Assembly (NCBI GenBank): GCA_031256375.1
Contig: JAIRQX010000100.1
Span: 1 to 37,582 of the forward strand
DNA length: 37,582 nucleotides
Origin: Deferribacteraceae bacterium
Lineage (GTDB): Bacteria > Chrysiogenota > Deferribacteres > Deferribacterales > JAISNW01
Direction: 5' to 3'
A program made the position numbers and the translations under genes. Position 1 is the stretch's first letter, and each line of letters starts with the position of its first letter. Below the pieces are notes generated by a model. That model was given only the letters and a program-made list of their open reading frames with translations. It searched no databases and was not told where the DNA came from. Below, one piece after another: positions 7,661-17,001 of this stretch.

Positions 7661-8244
7661 TGCAAATCTCTTTTTAACCACAGCGGAGCTCCGCTCACCA
7701 TCATACAAACCTCCCCCGCAATCTCTGCTAACCGTTTGTTCATCTCAGTCAATAGCTTTAAATATTTTCTGCTGAGCGGGTCAGGGGGAATAAGCGCCAA
7801 TCCTGACTCGTTTGTAATAAGTATTATATCCGCGCAGCGTAGCGGCAGCGCGGTACAGAGATCCACCGTATATTTTACGGCATCCTTTTCATGGTGCAGA
7901 AGGTTACCCAGCCAGACAGTCAGGCAATCCACTACTATTACGCCGGAAGCTGTCAGATTGTTCAGCGTTTCCGGAAGTTGCAGAGAAACTTCCAGAGTGG
8001 TATAACTGTCGCCCCTTTCAGCCTTGTGCAAGGCAATTTTTTGACACATTTCACTGTCTATAGGTTCGGCGGTGGCAATATAGAGCTTATCAGAATACCC
8101 TGCCGCCAGTTTCAGCGCCATAGCGGTTTTACCCGAACCGTGACCGCCGGTTATAAGGGTAACCGATTTGCGCCCGGGTGGAAAAACCGTGTTTTCTCCA
8201 TCTACAGCGCGAATATTTCCTTTTTCTGTCATATAAAAGGGCAT
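7633..8244 (-). CDS. cobU: adenosylcobinamide kinase / adenosylcobinamide-phosphate guanylyltransferase
   Basis: This 203-residue enzyme phosphorylates adenosylcobinamide and then attaches GMP, a late cytoplasmic step in assembling or salvaging vitamin B12. The P-loop GGHGSGKT is at residues 33-40. The conserved H73 within MCQKIALHKAERG matches the guanylylated histidine. VDCLTVWLGNLL and LITNESGLALIPPDPLSR are family signatures. About 26 residues precede the usual CobU start, and no Shine-Dalgarno sequence is visible, so the true start could be internal. No other cobalamin gene is in the window, pointing to salvage or scattered genes. The C-terminal residues YISSTLH and the TGA are encoded by the dispersed repeat. 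It is the last gene of the mutS-containing block. Confidence 0.9.
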   Translation of the reverse strand: MPFYMTEKGNIRAVDGENTVFPPGRKSVTLITGGHGSGKTAMALKLAAGYSDKLYIATAEPIDSEMCQKIALHKAERGDSYTTLEVSLQLPETLNNLTASGVIVVDCLTVWLGNLLHHEKDAVKYTVDLCTALPLRCADIILITNESGLALIPPDPLSRKYLKLLTEMNKRLAEIAGEVCMMVSGAPLWLKRDLQRYISSTLH

Positions 8245-8298
8245 TTTTTTAAAACAGTGTCACTCTTATGCACCGCCCCATCCGCACTTTTTTTACCG

Positions 8299-9087
8299 CT
8301 ATACACAACTGCCGCCCCTAACGGTTTGAAAAACTTCGTAGCTGGTGTAGTTTTTTTGCCGCAGTACACTGATGTTAACTCCGAACTGCTCTTTGCAGAA
8401 TATACCAAGCTCTTCTAAAATTCTATAATCGTTGTTTTCTTCGCTTACATGAGCAAACAGGCAGTGATTCAGTCTGCCGCCGTGCAGTGCGGTAACGACA
8501 GCCGCGGCGGCGTTATTGGAAAGATGTCCTTTATGTGACGCTATACGTTTTTTTAAATCCTGCGGGTATCTGCTCTTTTTCAAAAGATGTTCGTCATGAT
8601 TTGCCTCCAGCACAAGAACATCCACATCTTCCATATACGTGAGCTGCTCCTGCGTGACACATCCGATATCGGTAAGGAAGCCTATATTTCCGCATGAAGT
8701 CATCAGTTTACAGCCAAACGGCTCTTCAGCATCGTGTGAAACATTAAACGGCGTTATTGCGAAAGAATCCATATTGTAATATACATCCGTAGCCAACGGG
8801 AAAAGAAGCTCCCGCGGAACATTCCTCATACGCGCAAGATATTCCGCTGTACCGGCGGATGTATATATTTTCGGGCGGAAAGCGTTTATAAACGGCGTTA
8901 TCCCCTTTATGTGATCAACATGCTCATGGGTGACAAACAGGGATATAGTTTTGCCGGCAGCGGCAGAACCAAGATATTTTTTTACATTTGCCGTACTTAC
9001 GCCTATATCAACAAAAAACATATCAGTGTCCGTTTCCGCGCAGTAAGAATTCCCGCTTGAACCGCTGGAAAGAACGTGGAGTTTCAT
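8299..9087 (-). CDS. metallo-beta-lactamase-fold hydrolase, WalJ/YycJ-like
   Basis: The protein has 262 residues. The metal-binding motif THEHVDH is near residues 53-59, after the family start MKLHVLSSGSSGNSY. Further ligands are suggested by NVSHDAEEPFG, GFLTDIGCVT and SHKGHLSN. This subfamily (YycJ/WalJ) is thought to be a single-strand DNA or phosphodiester hydrolase, sometimes tied to cell-wall signalling or DNA repair; the exact substrate is not fixed by sequence. Its ATG overlaps the stop region of the upstream membrane-protein gene by four bases, so the two are translationally coupled. Its position two genes after mutS fits reports that YycJ-like nucleases accompany mismatch repair, but that link is inference here. 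Confidence 0.85.
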   Translation of the reverse strand: MKLHVLSSGSSGNSYCAETDTDMFFVDIGVSTANVKKYLGSAAAGKTISLFVTHEHVDHIKGITPFINAFRPKIYTSAGTAEYLARMRNVPRELLFPLATDVYYNMDSFAITPFNVSHDAEEPFGCKLMTSCGNIGFLTDIGCVTQEQLTYMEDVDVLVLEANHDEHLLKKSRYPQDLKKRIASHKGHLSNNAAAAVVTALHGGRLNHCLFAHVSEENNDYRILEELGIFCKEQFGVNISVLRQKNYTSYEVFQTVRGGSCV

Positions 9088-9644
9088 AAAACCTGTTCCT
9101 CCGGAAATATTTCATAAACGCTCGTGTATTCAAACACACAGATTAATAATAGAGCGCATAATGCCGCTGTTTCACCGTCCGGCTGAAAGATGGCATAAAT
9201 CCACAGGAGGGTTATAACCAAATTAAACGGGAACTGCCTTTTCAGCAAAACATTTCTTGTCTGGGGGACAGGTTTTTTTATAAATATCCCCAGCGCGTAA
9301 CTTATTATAAAACAGGCGAAAGCTGATAGAATTATTATAAAATCCGTTTGGGTTCCGGCGAAAATAGCGTATTGAAGTCCGAAAAAAGTTATTGCCGCTA
9401 AAACTACCATTAGCGCCGGACGGGCAATGATGCGCCATAATGAGTATATAACGGAAAAAATCTGCCCTTTGTTATACTCATAAGCGTACAAAAACCCTTT
9501 TGCAATTGCCGCGGCAAATAAAAAAGCGGCAAATGCCCCAAAAGTAAACCCCTTTTTGGTAAAAAAAGCTGTAAAAAGCGCCCAGACAGGGATTCTGCCC
9601 ATAAGCAGCGTAAATACATTAAAAACTGTTTTAATACTATTCAT
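9084..9644 (-). CDS. polytopic inner-membrane protein, unknown
   Basis: The protein has 186 residues with about five or six hydrophobic segments, for example VFTLLMGRIPVWALFTAFFT, ALMVVLAAITFFGLQYAIFA and FIIILSAFACFIISYALGIF. I do not recognise a family. It is translationally coupled on both sides. Its ATG lies within the last codons of mutS (overlap of 8 bases), and its end overlaps the start of the metallo-hydrolase gene by 4 bases. No catalytic motif is visible. Confidence 0.75.
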   Translation of the reverse strand: MNSIKTVFNVFTLLMGRIPVWALFTAFFTKKGFTFGAFAAFLFAAAIAKGFLYAYEYNKGQIFSVIYSLWRIIARPALMVVLAAITFFGLQYAIFAGTQTDFIIILSAFACFIISYALGIFIKKPVPQTRNVLLKRQFPFNLVITLLWIYAIFQPDGETAALCALLLICVFEYTSVYEIFPEEQVL

Positions 9645-12228
9645 TTACTGACTCTTTAAGTTCCGATATTATTTTTATGGCGTCTATTGGCGTTACACCG
9701 CTTATGTCCAGATTTTTCAGACGGGTTATAGCCGGATGGTCCTCATCAAATATAAGAATCTGTTTTACCACAATCTCTTTGGTTTTATTATGATGCGGGC
9801 TGTTTTTGTTCGTATTGCCGCCGCTTACAGGCTCTTCCAGATTTTCCAGCACCTCTTTTGCCCTACTTGTAACGGTTTCAGGCAGCCCTGCAAGCTGCGC
9901 TACATATATTCCATAGCTTTTATCCGCTGTACCGGGGATAATTTTCCGCATGAATATAATCTCTTCGTTTTTCTCTTCCACAGAAATGGTATAATTTTTA
10001 GCGCCGCAATCGCGGGAAGCAATCTCTGTGAGTTCATGGTAATGAGTGGCAAAAAGCGTTTTAGCTTTGACTGCGTTTAAAATATGTTCCGAAACAGCCC
10101 ATGCGATAGATACCCCGTCAAACGTTGATGTCCCTCTGCCTATTTCATCAAGGATTATAAGAGATTTTGGCGTAGCGTGCGCCAGTATGTTTGCCGTTTC
10201 CACCATTTCAACCATAAAAGTAGATTCACCGCGGGAGATATTGTCACTTGCGCCTACGCGGGTGAAAATTCTGTCCACAATGCCAATCCGGGCGGCGGCA
10301 GCCGGTACAAACGAACCGGTATGCGCCATTAAAACAACCAGCGCTACGCTGCGTATATATGTGCTTTTTCCTGACATATTCGGACCTGTTATTATGCTCA
10401 AACGGCTGTCAGAGGTATTTAGTTTTATATCGTTCGGGATAAAAATGTCATTGCCCTTTGCTTCCACTACAGGGTGCCGCGCGTCCGCCACCTCTATTTC
10501 GCCGGAATCGTCAATAACCGGACGTACATAACCCCTTATCACAGCAGCGTGCGCAAGACTGATATATACGTCAATCAAGGCGGTGTCTTTTGCTGTATCG
10601 CGTAGCATATCAGCATTTTCGGCAATCATGTCGCGTATATGGCAGTAAAGTTCATATTCCAGAACGTTGATCCGTTCTTCCGCACTTAATATGGCGCTTT
10701 CCATATTTTTAAGTTCTGGGGTCACAAACCGTTCGGCGTTTACAAGGGTCTGCTGACGTTCAAAATAATCGGGGATTTTACCCAGATTACTTTTAGACAC
10801 CTCTATATAATACCCGAACACTTTGTTGTATGAGATTCTAAGCTGGTTTATCCCAGTGGAACTTTTAAGTTTTGCCTCCAGCGCAGCGATCATTTGCCTG
10901 CCGTTGTTTTTTATATGCCTTAATTCGTCCGCCGTTTTGTTATACCCTTCACGGATAATCCCTCCCTCTTTCAGCGCCGCCGAAGGTTCATCGGCAATTG
11001 ACTGCTCGATAAGGTTGGCTATCGGTTCGCAGTTGTGAAGAGAGGCGCAAATATCTGTAATGTCTTTGTTTTCGGCGCTTTCAAGTATATCAGCGATACG
11101 CGGAAGCTCTTTCAGGGAATCCCGCAGGCATATAAGCTCTTTCGGGGAAACCCGTCTTGATGCGGCGCGGCTGGCTATCCTTTCAATATCGTACAGCGGT
11201 GTGAGTAATTTTTTCAGCTCCTGTGTCAAACGCCATTCTGTAACAAAAAATTCTATAATATTCTGACGCGCAGTTATAACATCAATACGTCCGCTGGGGT
11301 GGGTTAGCCACCAGCGCAGAAGCCGCGCGCCCATTGCAGTTGATGTGTAATTCAGCGCTGAAAAAAGGGTATCTCCATTATCTGAGATACTTTCAGTAAT
11401 CTCAAGCGTGCGCGCCGCCGTCTGATCCAGCATAAGAATATCCGGACCCGCTAACAGCGCCGGACGGCGGAATGATATTTGCAGCATTGCGTCTGAAATA
11501 TAGCTGAAAATCATCTCCATCGGCACAAAAAAATGCTCATTCTGAATACCAAGATGGGTAGGGGAAAGCAGCTTATAATTTTCGCAGACAACAGCCGCAG
11601 CTTTTGCGGGTGATTTTGCGGCGCGCTGCACTACATTTCCGTGATTTAACCGCACGGGGGCAGAGCAGATTATCTCTTTGGGCGAAAATGATCCGATAAT
11701 TTCCGGTAAACCTGATGCGTCAGCTCTCGCAAGATAAAGCTCGCCTGTTGATATGTCCGCGGCGGCAGTAAAATATGAATCGTTATGAGAATAAACTGCC
11801 AGAAGAAAGTTATTGGATGTGTCAGACAACTCATCTTCGTCTATCATAGTTCCCGGGGAAACTATCCTTGTGACGCCGCGTTTGACTATGCCGCTTGCAA
11901 GCGCAGGGTCTTCCAACTGATCGCATATAGCTACCTTATACCCTGCTTTTATCAGCTTAAGCAGGTACTGTTTATGTGAGTGGTGAGGCACCCCGCACAT
12001 GGGAATCTTTTTTTCTGATTGTTTATTCCGGCTTGTAAGCGCTATCCCGAGTATTTTTGAAGCAGTACAGGCATCGTCGTTGAACATTTCATAAAAATCG
12101 CCCATACGGAAAAAAAGTATTGTATCAGGGTATCGTTCCTTGATAGCGTTAAACTGCACCATCATAGGCGTATCCTGCGCTGATTTTTCGGATTTCGGCA
12201 AATCTTTTGCGCAATGCGGTTTTGGCAT
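9637..12228 (-). CDS. mutS: DNA mismatch repair ATPase MutS
   Basis: This 863-residue protein recognises mismatches and small loops in DNA and recruits MutL. The mismatch-reading motif GDFYEMF is near residues 42-48, within the N-terminal domain FFRMGDFYEMFNDDA. Connector and lever domains follow. The ATPase carries Walker A GPNMSGKST at 615-623, Walker B LIILDEIGRGTSTFDG, and the signature FATHYHELTE. The length is typical of MutS1. No mutL is in the window. The gene is 3 bases from the upstream TPR gene and overlaps the next gene, so it belongs to a tight operon. Confidence 0.97.
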   Translation of the reverse strand: MPKPHCAKDLPKSEKSAQDTPMMVQFNAIKERYPDTILFFRMGDFYEMFNDDACTASKILGIALTSRNKQSEKKIPMCGVPHHSHKQYLLKLIKAGYKVAICDQLEDPALASGIVKRGVTRIVSPGTMIDEDELSDTSNNFLLAVYSHNDSYFTAAADISTGELYLARADASGLPEIIGSFSPKEIICSAPVRLNHGNVVQRAAKSPAKAAAVVCENYKLLSPTHLGIQNEHFFVPMEMIFSYISDAMLQISFRRPALLAGPDILMLDQTAARTLEITESISDNGDTLFSALNYTSTAMGARLLRWWLTHPSGRIDVITARQNIIEFFVTEWRLTQELKKLLTPLYDIERIASRAASRRVSPKELICLRDSLKELPRIADILESAENKDITDICASLHNCEPIANLIEQSIADEPSAALKEGGIIREGYNKTADELRHIKNNGRQMIAALEAKLKSSTGINQLRISYNKVFGYYIEVSKSNLGKIPDYFERQQTLVNAERFVTPELKNMESAILSAEERINVLEYELYCHIRDMIAENADMLRDTAKDTALIDVYISLAHAAVIRGYVRPVIDDSGEIEVADARHPVVEAKGNDIFIPNDIKLNTSDSRLSIITGPNMSGKSTYIRSVALVVLMAHTGSFVPAAAARIGIVDRIFTRVGASDNISRGESTFMVEMVETANILAHATPKSLIILDEIGRGTSTFDGVSIAWAVSEHILNAVKAKTLFATHYHELTEIASRDCGAKNYTISVEEKNEEIIFMRKIIPGTADKSYGIYVAQLAGLPETVTSRAKEVLENLEEPVSGGNTNKNSPHHNKTKEIVVKQILIFDEDHPAITRLKNLDISGVTPIDAIKIISELKESVNE

Positions 12229-12231
12229 ATA

Positions 12232-13341
12232 TTATTGGTAATTAAGCGAGTCAACATTTCCGCAGCTAGGGCAAACGGCTGTGTAATCGCCCAGTTCTAC
12301 GTTGCATAAACCGCACCGGTAAATGTTGTTTACGCGCAAAAGCCTTGACAGAATAGGATCATTCGCCAGTTTGACATAAGCCTTAACAATTATTGCTTTG
12401 GGCTGGAATTGCAGAATGTACGCTTTTAATACTTCCTGCGCGGACGTCGTATCGTTTTTTTTGCCGTAGTAGGATGATACAAAAAGATATGGTATGGGGT
12501 TTTCACTTTCTAAAGCTATTTTAGAAGACATAATGTGGAAAAGTTCATCTATAGTGCTGTATCTGTAAAAAATATTTTCAAGCTCAAGCATTTCTTCTTT
12601 TGTTTTAATTAGATCATTTGCAATAATTGCTTTGATTTCACTTAACCCCTGTTCGTTTTTACCGTCTTCAAAAAGGGCGGTCGCAAGGGCAAATCTGACG
12701 TTTCCGCATTCGGGATATTTTTTTATTAAGCTGCGAAAAGTTTTTATCCTGTGTGCGTTGTCTTTTGTGTTTTTCAGATGGCGTATATACATTTCGTTTA
12801 CAATACTGCCGTACTCTTTGCCTGACAATGTTTCATATTTGGAATAGCAACGCCCCGCAGTTTCAAAATCCTCTTTTTCTTTGCATATTTCAGCATTTAT
12901 AAGATTTACGGCAGGGAGATTATGAAATTTTTTAGATAATTTCAGCAGACAATTTTGCGCGTTGTAGGCTTTTCCGGCTATTAAATAATTCTTAGCCAGT
13001 TCATTTAAAGCTGTGCTGATAATTTCATCCCCGTTTTCGTGCCAGAGTAGCGCTTCTTCGCAGAAATACACGGCTTTATCAAGATTCCCCTGAAGCCTGT
13101 TCAGTGCGCTCAGCATTATATATGCTTCCGGAACAGCATCCCCTTTGAGGATAACTTGTTTAAACTCCTCCATAGCTTCACTGCGGCGTCCGTCGGTCAG
13201 ATAGTAGCAGGCTTTGGCTGTGGACGGTTTCTCCTCTTTTATTTCGTCTTTTAAAAAACGGTCTCTGCGGAAAAACTTCTTTGCCAAAATTATTAACACA
13301 GCCGCCAGAACCAATAGAACCAAAAAGGTTGGATATGACAT
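12232..13341 (-). CDS. TPR protein with N-terminal membrane anchor and C-terminal zinc ribbon, LapB/YciM-like
   Basis: The protein has 369 residues. Residues 4-22 form a single transmembrane helix (PTFLVLLVLAAVLIILAKK). Helical TPR-like repeats follow through most of the chain. A rubredoxin-like zinc ribbon ends the protein: CGLCNVELGDYTAVCPSCG. This order matches LapB (YciM), which in enterobacteria regulates LpxC turnover and lipopolysaccharide synthesis from the inner membrane. The LapA-like gene directly upstream (gap of 4 bases) reproduces the lapA-lapB pair and supports the call. Whether it controls lipopolysaccharide in this organism is inference. Confidence 0.75.
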   Translation of the reverse strand: MSYPTFLVLLVLAAVLIILAKKFFRRDRFLKDEIKEEKPSTAKACYYLTDGRRSEAMEEFKQVILKGDAVPEAYIMLSALNRLQGNLDKAVYFCEEALLWHENGDEIISTALNELAKNYLIAGKAYNAQNCLLKLSKKFHNLPAVNLINAEICKEKEDFETAGRCYSKYETLSGKEYGSIVNEMYIRHLKNTKDNAHRIKTFRSLIKKYPECGNVRFALATALFEDGKNEQGLSEIKAIIANDLIKTKEEMLELENIFYRYSTIDELFHIMSSKIALESENPIPYLFVSSYYGKKNDTTSAQEVLKAYILQFQPKAIIVKAYVKLANDPILSRLLRVNNIYRCGLCNVELGDYTAVCPSCGNVDSLNYQ

Positions 13342-13345
13342 AAAA

Positions 13346-13660
13346 TCAGTTATCCTTTTTTAAATTATTGTCATTAACCACTACTGACGCGCGCAGTCTG
13401 TTATTTTCCTCTTCCGTGCGTTTAAGATCCTTAACGGCGGTTTTCAGATCGTTTTTCAGACGCATACGCTCCACTGAACCGCCGATAGCCGTAACAAGCC
13501 CGCCTACAAACAGTGAAACCATAATAGGCAGAAAAAGGGGCATTGTATATTTTACGTATCTTGGTATCAGCGTTATTTCAACTTCCTGGAAGTTACTAAT
13601 CACAAATAACGCTATATATATAAGTATAATTACTTTTACCGTTTTATAGACGTAATTCAT
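13346..13660 (-). CDS. LapA-domain inner-membrane protein
   Basis: This is a 104-residue protein with two membrane helices (VKVIILIYIALFVISNF and FLPIMVSLFVGGLVTAIGG) and a C-terminal coiled coil (KNDLKTAVKDLKRTEEENNRL). This is the layout of LapA/YciS proteins. A GGAGGG lies 5 bases before the ATG at 13660, which settles this start over an upstream TTG at 13678. The ATG overlaps the stop of the HIT gene in an ATGA junction. With the following TPR gene it forms a lapA-lapB-like pair. Confidence 0.75.
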   Translation of the reverse strand: MNYVYKTVKVIILIYIALFVISNFQEVEITLIPRYVKYTMPLFLPIMVSLFVGGLVTAIGGSVERMRLKNDLKTAVKDLKRTEEENNRLRASVVVNDNNLKKDN

Positions 13661-14154
13661 AAACCCTCCATTATACAAAAAAATTTTGCCAGCTTGTTAT
13701 AAGTGTCGGTTATGTGTTCAGATATAACTTTTGTTTCCGATATCACCGGCATAAAGTTTGTGTCGCCGTTCCAGCGCGGTACGATATGCAAGTGAATGTG
13801 GGCATCTATCCCTGCGCCCGCTGCTGAACCAAGATTATATCCCACATTAAACCCTTCCGCGCTCATTGTTTCCTTTATAGCTTTTATTGAACGGCGCATC
13901 AGAACAGTAGTTTCTTCAAACTCATTTTTGTCAAGCGTTAGTATATCCGCTGTGTGGCGTATGGGAACAATCATTAGATGTCCGTTGTTATAGGGATACA
14001 GGTTCATAATAATAAAAGTGTGATTACCGCGGTAAAGCAGATAATTGTTTTTATCATCAGGGCTTTTGAATATATCACAGAAAACACAGGCGGATACCGG
14101 TTTTTCTCCGGTTATATATGTTCCGCGCCATGGCGCCCAAACAATGTGCCTCAT
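13657..14154 (-). CDS. HIT-family nucleotide hydrolase/phosphorylase (Ap4A type)
   Basis: The protein has 165 residues. The histidine triad HIHLHIVPRW is at residues 119-128. A Cys23-x2-Cys26 pair (CVFCD) near the N-terminus and the MRHIVWAPWRGTYI opening match the bacterial branch that acts on diadenosine polyphosphates. These enzymes transfer or hydrolyse the alpha-phosphate of adenine dinucleotides in the cytoplasm. It is the first gene of the seven-gene minus-strand block and is divergent from the symporter gene, so the block promoter should lie in 14155-14299. Confidence 0.85.
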   Translation of the reverse strand: MRHIVWAPWRGTYITGEKPVSACVFCDIFKSPDDKNNYLLYRGNHTFIIMNLYPYNNGHLMIVPIRHTADILTLDKNEFEETTVLMRRSIKAIKETMSAEGFNVGYNLGSAAGAGIDAHIHLHIVPRWNGDTNFMPVISETKVISEHITDTYNKLAKFFCIMEGL

Positions 14155-14299
14155 AGAAGTAATAGTAGCAGATTAAAACAGGATCGGCAAGGCTATTTAT
14201 ACTACAACTGCGGAAATAATTATTATTAGCTTGCTGAGTAGTCCGGAATAATATATCTTCGTATGATTTTTTATAATGATTTAGGACGGTATATTTATA

Positions 14300-15838
14300 A
14301 TGTTTATAAAACTGTTTTTGCTTCTGGCTTTTTTTACGGTTACAATTTTCATAGGCTTTTATTTCCGCAAACGGGCAACTGATATTAACGGGTTTGTATT
14401 GGCGGGGCGTTCTGTAGGACCGTGGCTGACCGCTTTCGCTTACGGGACGTCTTATTTTTCCGCTGTGGTTTTTGTAGGGTATGCGGGGCAGTTCGGTTGG
14501 AAATTTGGTACGGCAGCCACTTGGATTGGTCTGGGAAACGCTTTTATTGGTTCACTTTTGCCGTGGGTAATACTCGGAAGGCGTACACGGCTTATGTCCC
14601 ATCATTTAAACAGCGCCACAATGCCTGAATTTTTTGGCTCACGGTTTGCTTCTAACACTATTAAAATCGGCGCGTCAATTATTATCTTCATCTTTCTTAT
14701 TCCGTACACAGCTTCGTTGTATAACGGACTTTCCCGCCTTTTCGCCATGGCTTTCGGCATAGATTTTACAGTCTGTATTGTGGTTATGGCAATTCTGACC
14801 GGATTATATGTAATTGCCGGAGGATATTTTGCGACTGCAGTCAACGACTTTATACAGGGTATTATTATGTTGGTTGGTATAACCGCGGTTATTGCTACGG
14901 TTTTAAAAAACAACGGCGGTTTTACGGAAGCTATTAACGCGCTTGCCCGCGTTGAGGACACTGCCGTGTCATCAACGCCCGGAATATTTACATCCTTTTT
15001 TGGTCCGGATCCGATAGCCCTTTTGGGTGTAATAATCCTGACATCGCTTGGTACATGGGGGCTACCGCAAATGGTTCAGAAATTTTACTCTATAAAATCA
15101 GAAAAGGCTATTTTCAAAGGTACGGTAATCTCCACAATATTCGCTACTGTTATTGCCGGCGGCTGCTATTTTCTCGGCAGTTTCGGTCGCCTTTATTCAG
15201 ATGTAATCAATGTGAAAGCAAATGGTTTTGATTCAGTTATGCCTACAATACTTTCAGGATTACCTTCGGCGCTGATCGGAATAGTCGTAATTTTAGTGCT
15301 GTCTGCGTCAATGTCCACACTCTCCGCTTTGGTTATGACTTCAGCTTCAACCTTTACACTGGATTTTTTGAAAGGCAATATTATAAAGAAAATGAATGAG
15401 AAAACTCAGCTTCTGACTGTCCGTCTATTGATTGTTGTGTTTATTTTTATCTCTTCTGTAATAGCCACTATACAATATAAGGGTGGCATTACCTTTATCG
15501 CGCAGCTTATGGGCATTTCATGGGGAGCGTTGGCGGGTTCCTTCCTCGCGCCGTTTCTATACAGTCTTTACTGGAAACGTGTGAGCAACGCTTCTGTCTG
15601 GTGCTGTTTTATTTTCAGCGCTGTTTTTATGACCCTTAATATTTTTTTCAGAGGCTTTTTTCCGCAACTTCTGCAATCACCTATTAACGCGGGGGCATTC
15701 GCTATGCTTGCAGGATTAATTATAACGCCGACCGTAAGCGCGTTTACAAAAGCGCCTGAAAAAGCTCATGTAGAATCTTGCTTCCTTTGTTATCAGGAAA
15801 TAGTTAGCGTTAAAGTCAGCGAGGATCTCGGCGGATAA
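14300..15838 (+). CDS. sodium:solute symporter family protein
   Basis: This 512-residue inner-membrane protein has about 13 hydrophobic helices, the layout of the SSS family (PutP/PanF/SglT relatives) that couples Na+ entry to solute uptake. Typical segments include LAGRSVGPWLTAFAYGTSYF, the AGGYFATAVNDFIQGI loop, and a helix around VLSASMSTLSALVMTSAS that carries the sodium-site residues in this family. The substrate cannot be inferred from sequence. A TATAAT at 14272-14277 and AGGACGG ahead of the ATG suggest its own promoter and ribosome site. It lies upstream of the ATP synthase operon in the same direction but is separated from it by a promoter. Confidence 0.85.
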   Translation: MFIKLFLLLAFFTVTIFIGFYFRKRATDINGFVLAGRSVGPWLTAFAYGTSYFSAVVFVGYAGQFGWKFGTAATWIGLGNAFIGSLLPWVILGRRTRLMSHHLNSATMPEFFGSRFASNTIKIGASIIIFIFLIPYTASLYNGLSRLFAMAFGIDFTVCIVVMAILTGLYVIAGGYFATAVNDFIQGIIMLVGITAVIATVLKNNGGFTEAINALARVEDTAVSSTPGIFTSFFGPDPIALLGVIILTSLGTWGLPQMVQKFYSIKSEKAIFKGTVISTIFATVIAGGCYFLGSFGRLYSDVINVKANGFDSVMPTILSGLPSALIGIVVILVLSASMSTLSALVMTSASTFTLDFLKGNIIKKMNEKTQLLTVRLLIVVFIFISSVIATIQYKGGITFIAQLMGISWGALAGSFLAPFLYSLYWKRVSNASVWCCFIFSAVFMTLNIFFRGFFPQLLQSPINAGAFAMLAGLIITPTVSAFTKAPEKAHVESCFLCYQEIVSVKVSEDLGG

Positions 15839-15890
15839 TACGGCAGTTAAATTTTTCAAGATTTATATGGCAAATTTATGAAACTTATTA

Positions 15891-15919
15891 TTGACAAACT
15901 TTTTTTATATTTGTACAGT
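15891..15919 (+). promoter_or_regulatory. sigma-70-type promoter of the ATP synthase operon
   Basis: A perfect -35 TTGACA (15891-15896) is followed by a 17-base spacer and TACAGT (15914-15919). It is about 90 bases before the first gene of the operon and after the end of the symporter gene. Confidence 0.55.
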
Positions 15920-16005
15920 AATAACGTCTAAACGCAAGCTGCATTTTATCCGCAGTTTAAGGGTTATGGCGTACAAAATGCGGCAACCTTTTTCAGGAGG
16001 CAGGT

Positions 16006-16428
16006 GTGGTCCATGTAGGTATAGATTATACAATTTTGTTTCAGATCGTTCAATTCCTGGTGATCGTACTAATAGTTAATTTTCTTATTGTGAAACCTAT
16101 CCGCACAACCATGGTGATACGCGAGCGGAAAACTGATTTGCTGAAAGACAGGACAAAAGCCAGCCATGCAGCTATTGAGCAGAAATCGCAGGAGTATGAC
16201 GAGAAGTTCAAAGCCACTCTTAAAGAGATCAGCGCATATCAAAACCAGCTTCGTTCTGATGCGCAGGCGCGTACTCAGGCTATGTTTGATAAGGTTAAAT
16301 CGGAAAACAGCGCGGAGCTTGCCAATTCCAAGAAGCAAATTGCTGAAGAAGCCAACGTTGCCAGAAATAACTTAAAAGCTGAAATTAGTGGAATTATGGG
16401 TCAGATTGTTCAGATGGTTACAAAATAA
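16006..16428 (+). CDS. atpF': ATP synthase F0 subunit b' (second peripheral-stalk subunit)
   Basis: This 140-residue protein has an N-terminal membrane helix (YTILFQIVQFLVIVLIVNFLI) and a long charged helix. This is the b-type layout that anchors F1 to F0. It precedes the standard b gene, so the enzyme probably has a b/b' heterodimer stalk, as in cyanobacteria, Aquificae and several deltaproteobacterial groups. GTG at 16006 is chosen because AGGAGG (15995-16000) lies just upstream. It is the first gene of the operon. The assignment as b' rather than b is by position and by the lack of an N-terminal signal-like segment. Confidence 0.85.
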   Translation: MVHVGIDYTILFQIVQFLVIVLIVNFLIVKPIRTTMVIRERKTDLLKDRTKASHAAIEQKSQEYDEKFKATLKEISAYQNQLRSDAQARTQAMFDKVKSENSAELANSKKQIAEEANVARNNLKAEISGIMGQIVQMVTK

Positions 16429-16443
16429 AGGCGGGGTGGGGTT

Positions 16444-16998
16444 GTGAGTTTTCGTTATTTTTTTTATGCGTTACCGTTACTATTAGCGCCCGCAATGGTT
16501 TTTGCCTCTGAAGAAGGACATGGCGCAAGCCTTAGCGGACTTCTTTGGCGGGTATTGGTGTTTGCGGTATTTGTCACACTGATGTGGAAAATTTTGAAAG
16601 ACCGTATTAGAGACGGACTTTCATCAAACGGTTTAAGAGTACAAAAAGAGATAGATGATGCGGAAGTCGCCTGTAAAGCGGCTGTTCAGGAGCTTGCTGA
16701 CTATACGGGGAAAATTGCGGACATGGGGAAAGAGCTTGACAATATGAAAGCCGCCGCGCGCAACGCCGCAGAAAAAGAGGCTGAGACTATGATCGCGGAC
16801 GCTGAAAAGGCGGTTGTCAAGTATAAAGAGATGGCGCGCAGAACCATCGCTGCCGAGGCTGAAAAGGCAAAAACCGACATCCGTAAAGAGGTTATGCTCA
16901 GCGCTATTGCCGAGGCGGAGAAACAGATTTTTGCAAACACCGATAATGAAACAAGACAAAAATTTATGTCAGATAATATCAGTAAGATCGGAGAGTAG
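16444..16998 (+). CDS. atpF: ATP synthase F0 subunit b
   Basis: The protein has 184 residues, starts at GTG, and has GGGGTGGGG-type ribosome-site bases just upstream. The N-terminus begins with a signal-peptide-like stretch (FYALPLLLAPAMVFAS), then a second membrane helix (LLWRVLVFAVFVTLMWKIL). A long Ala/Glu/Lys-rich helix forms the stator stalk and touches delta and alpha. The extra N-terminal signal-like segment is seen in some bacterial AtpF proteins. It lies 15 bases after b' and 3 bases before delta. Confidence 0.88.
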   Translation: MSFRYFFYALPLLLAPAMVFASEEGHGASLSGLLWRVLVFAVFVTLMWKILKDRIRDGLSSNGLRVQKEIDDAEVACKAAVQELADYTGKIADMGKELDNMKAAARNAAEKEAETMIADAEKAVVKYKEMARRTIAAEAEKAKTDIRKEVMLSAIAEAEKQIFANTDNETRQKFMSDNISKIGE

Positions 16999-17001
16999 CC
17001 T

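Noticed and set aside
15891-16079. A 62-codon frame before the ATP synthase operon
   Set aside because: It begins on the -35 box and overlaps the real b' gene in another frame; no ribosome site or family match.
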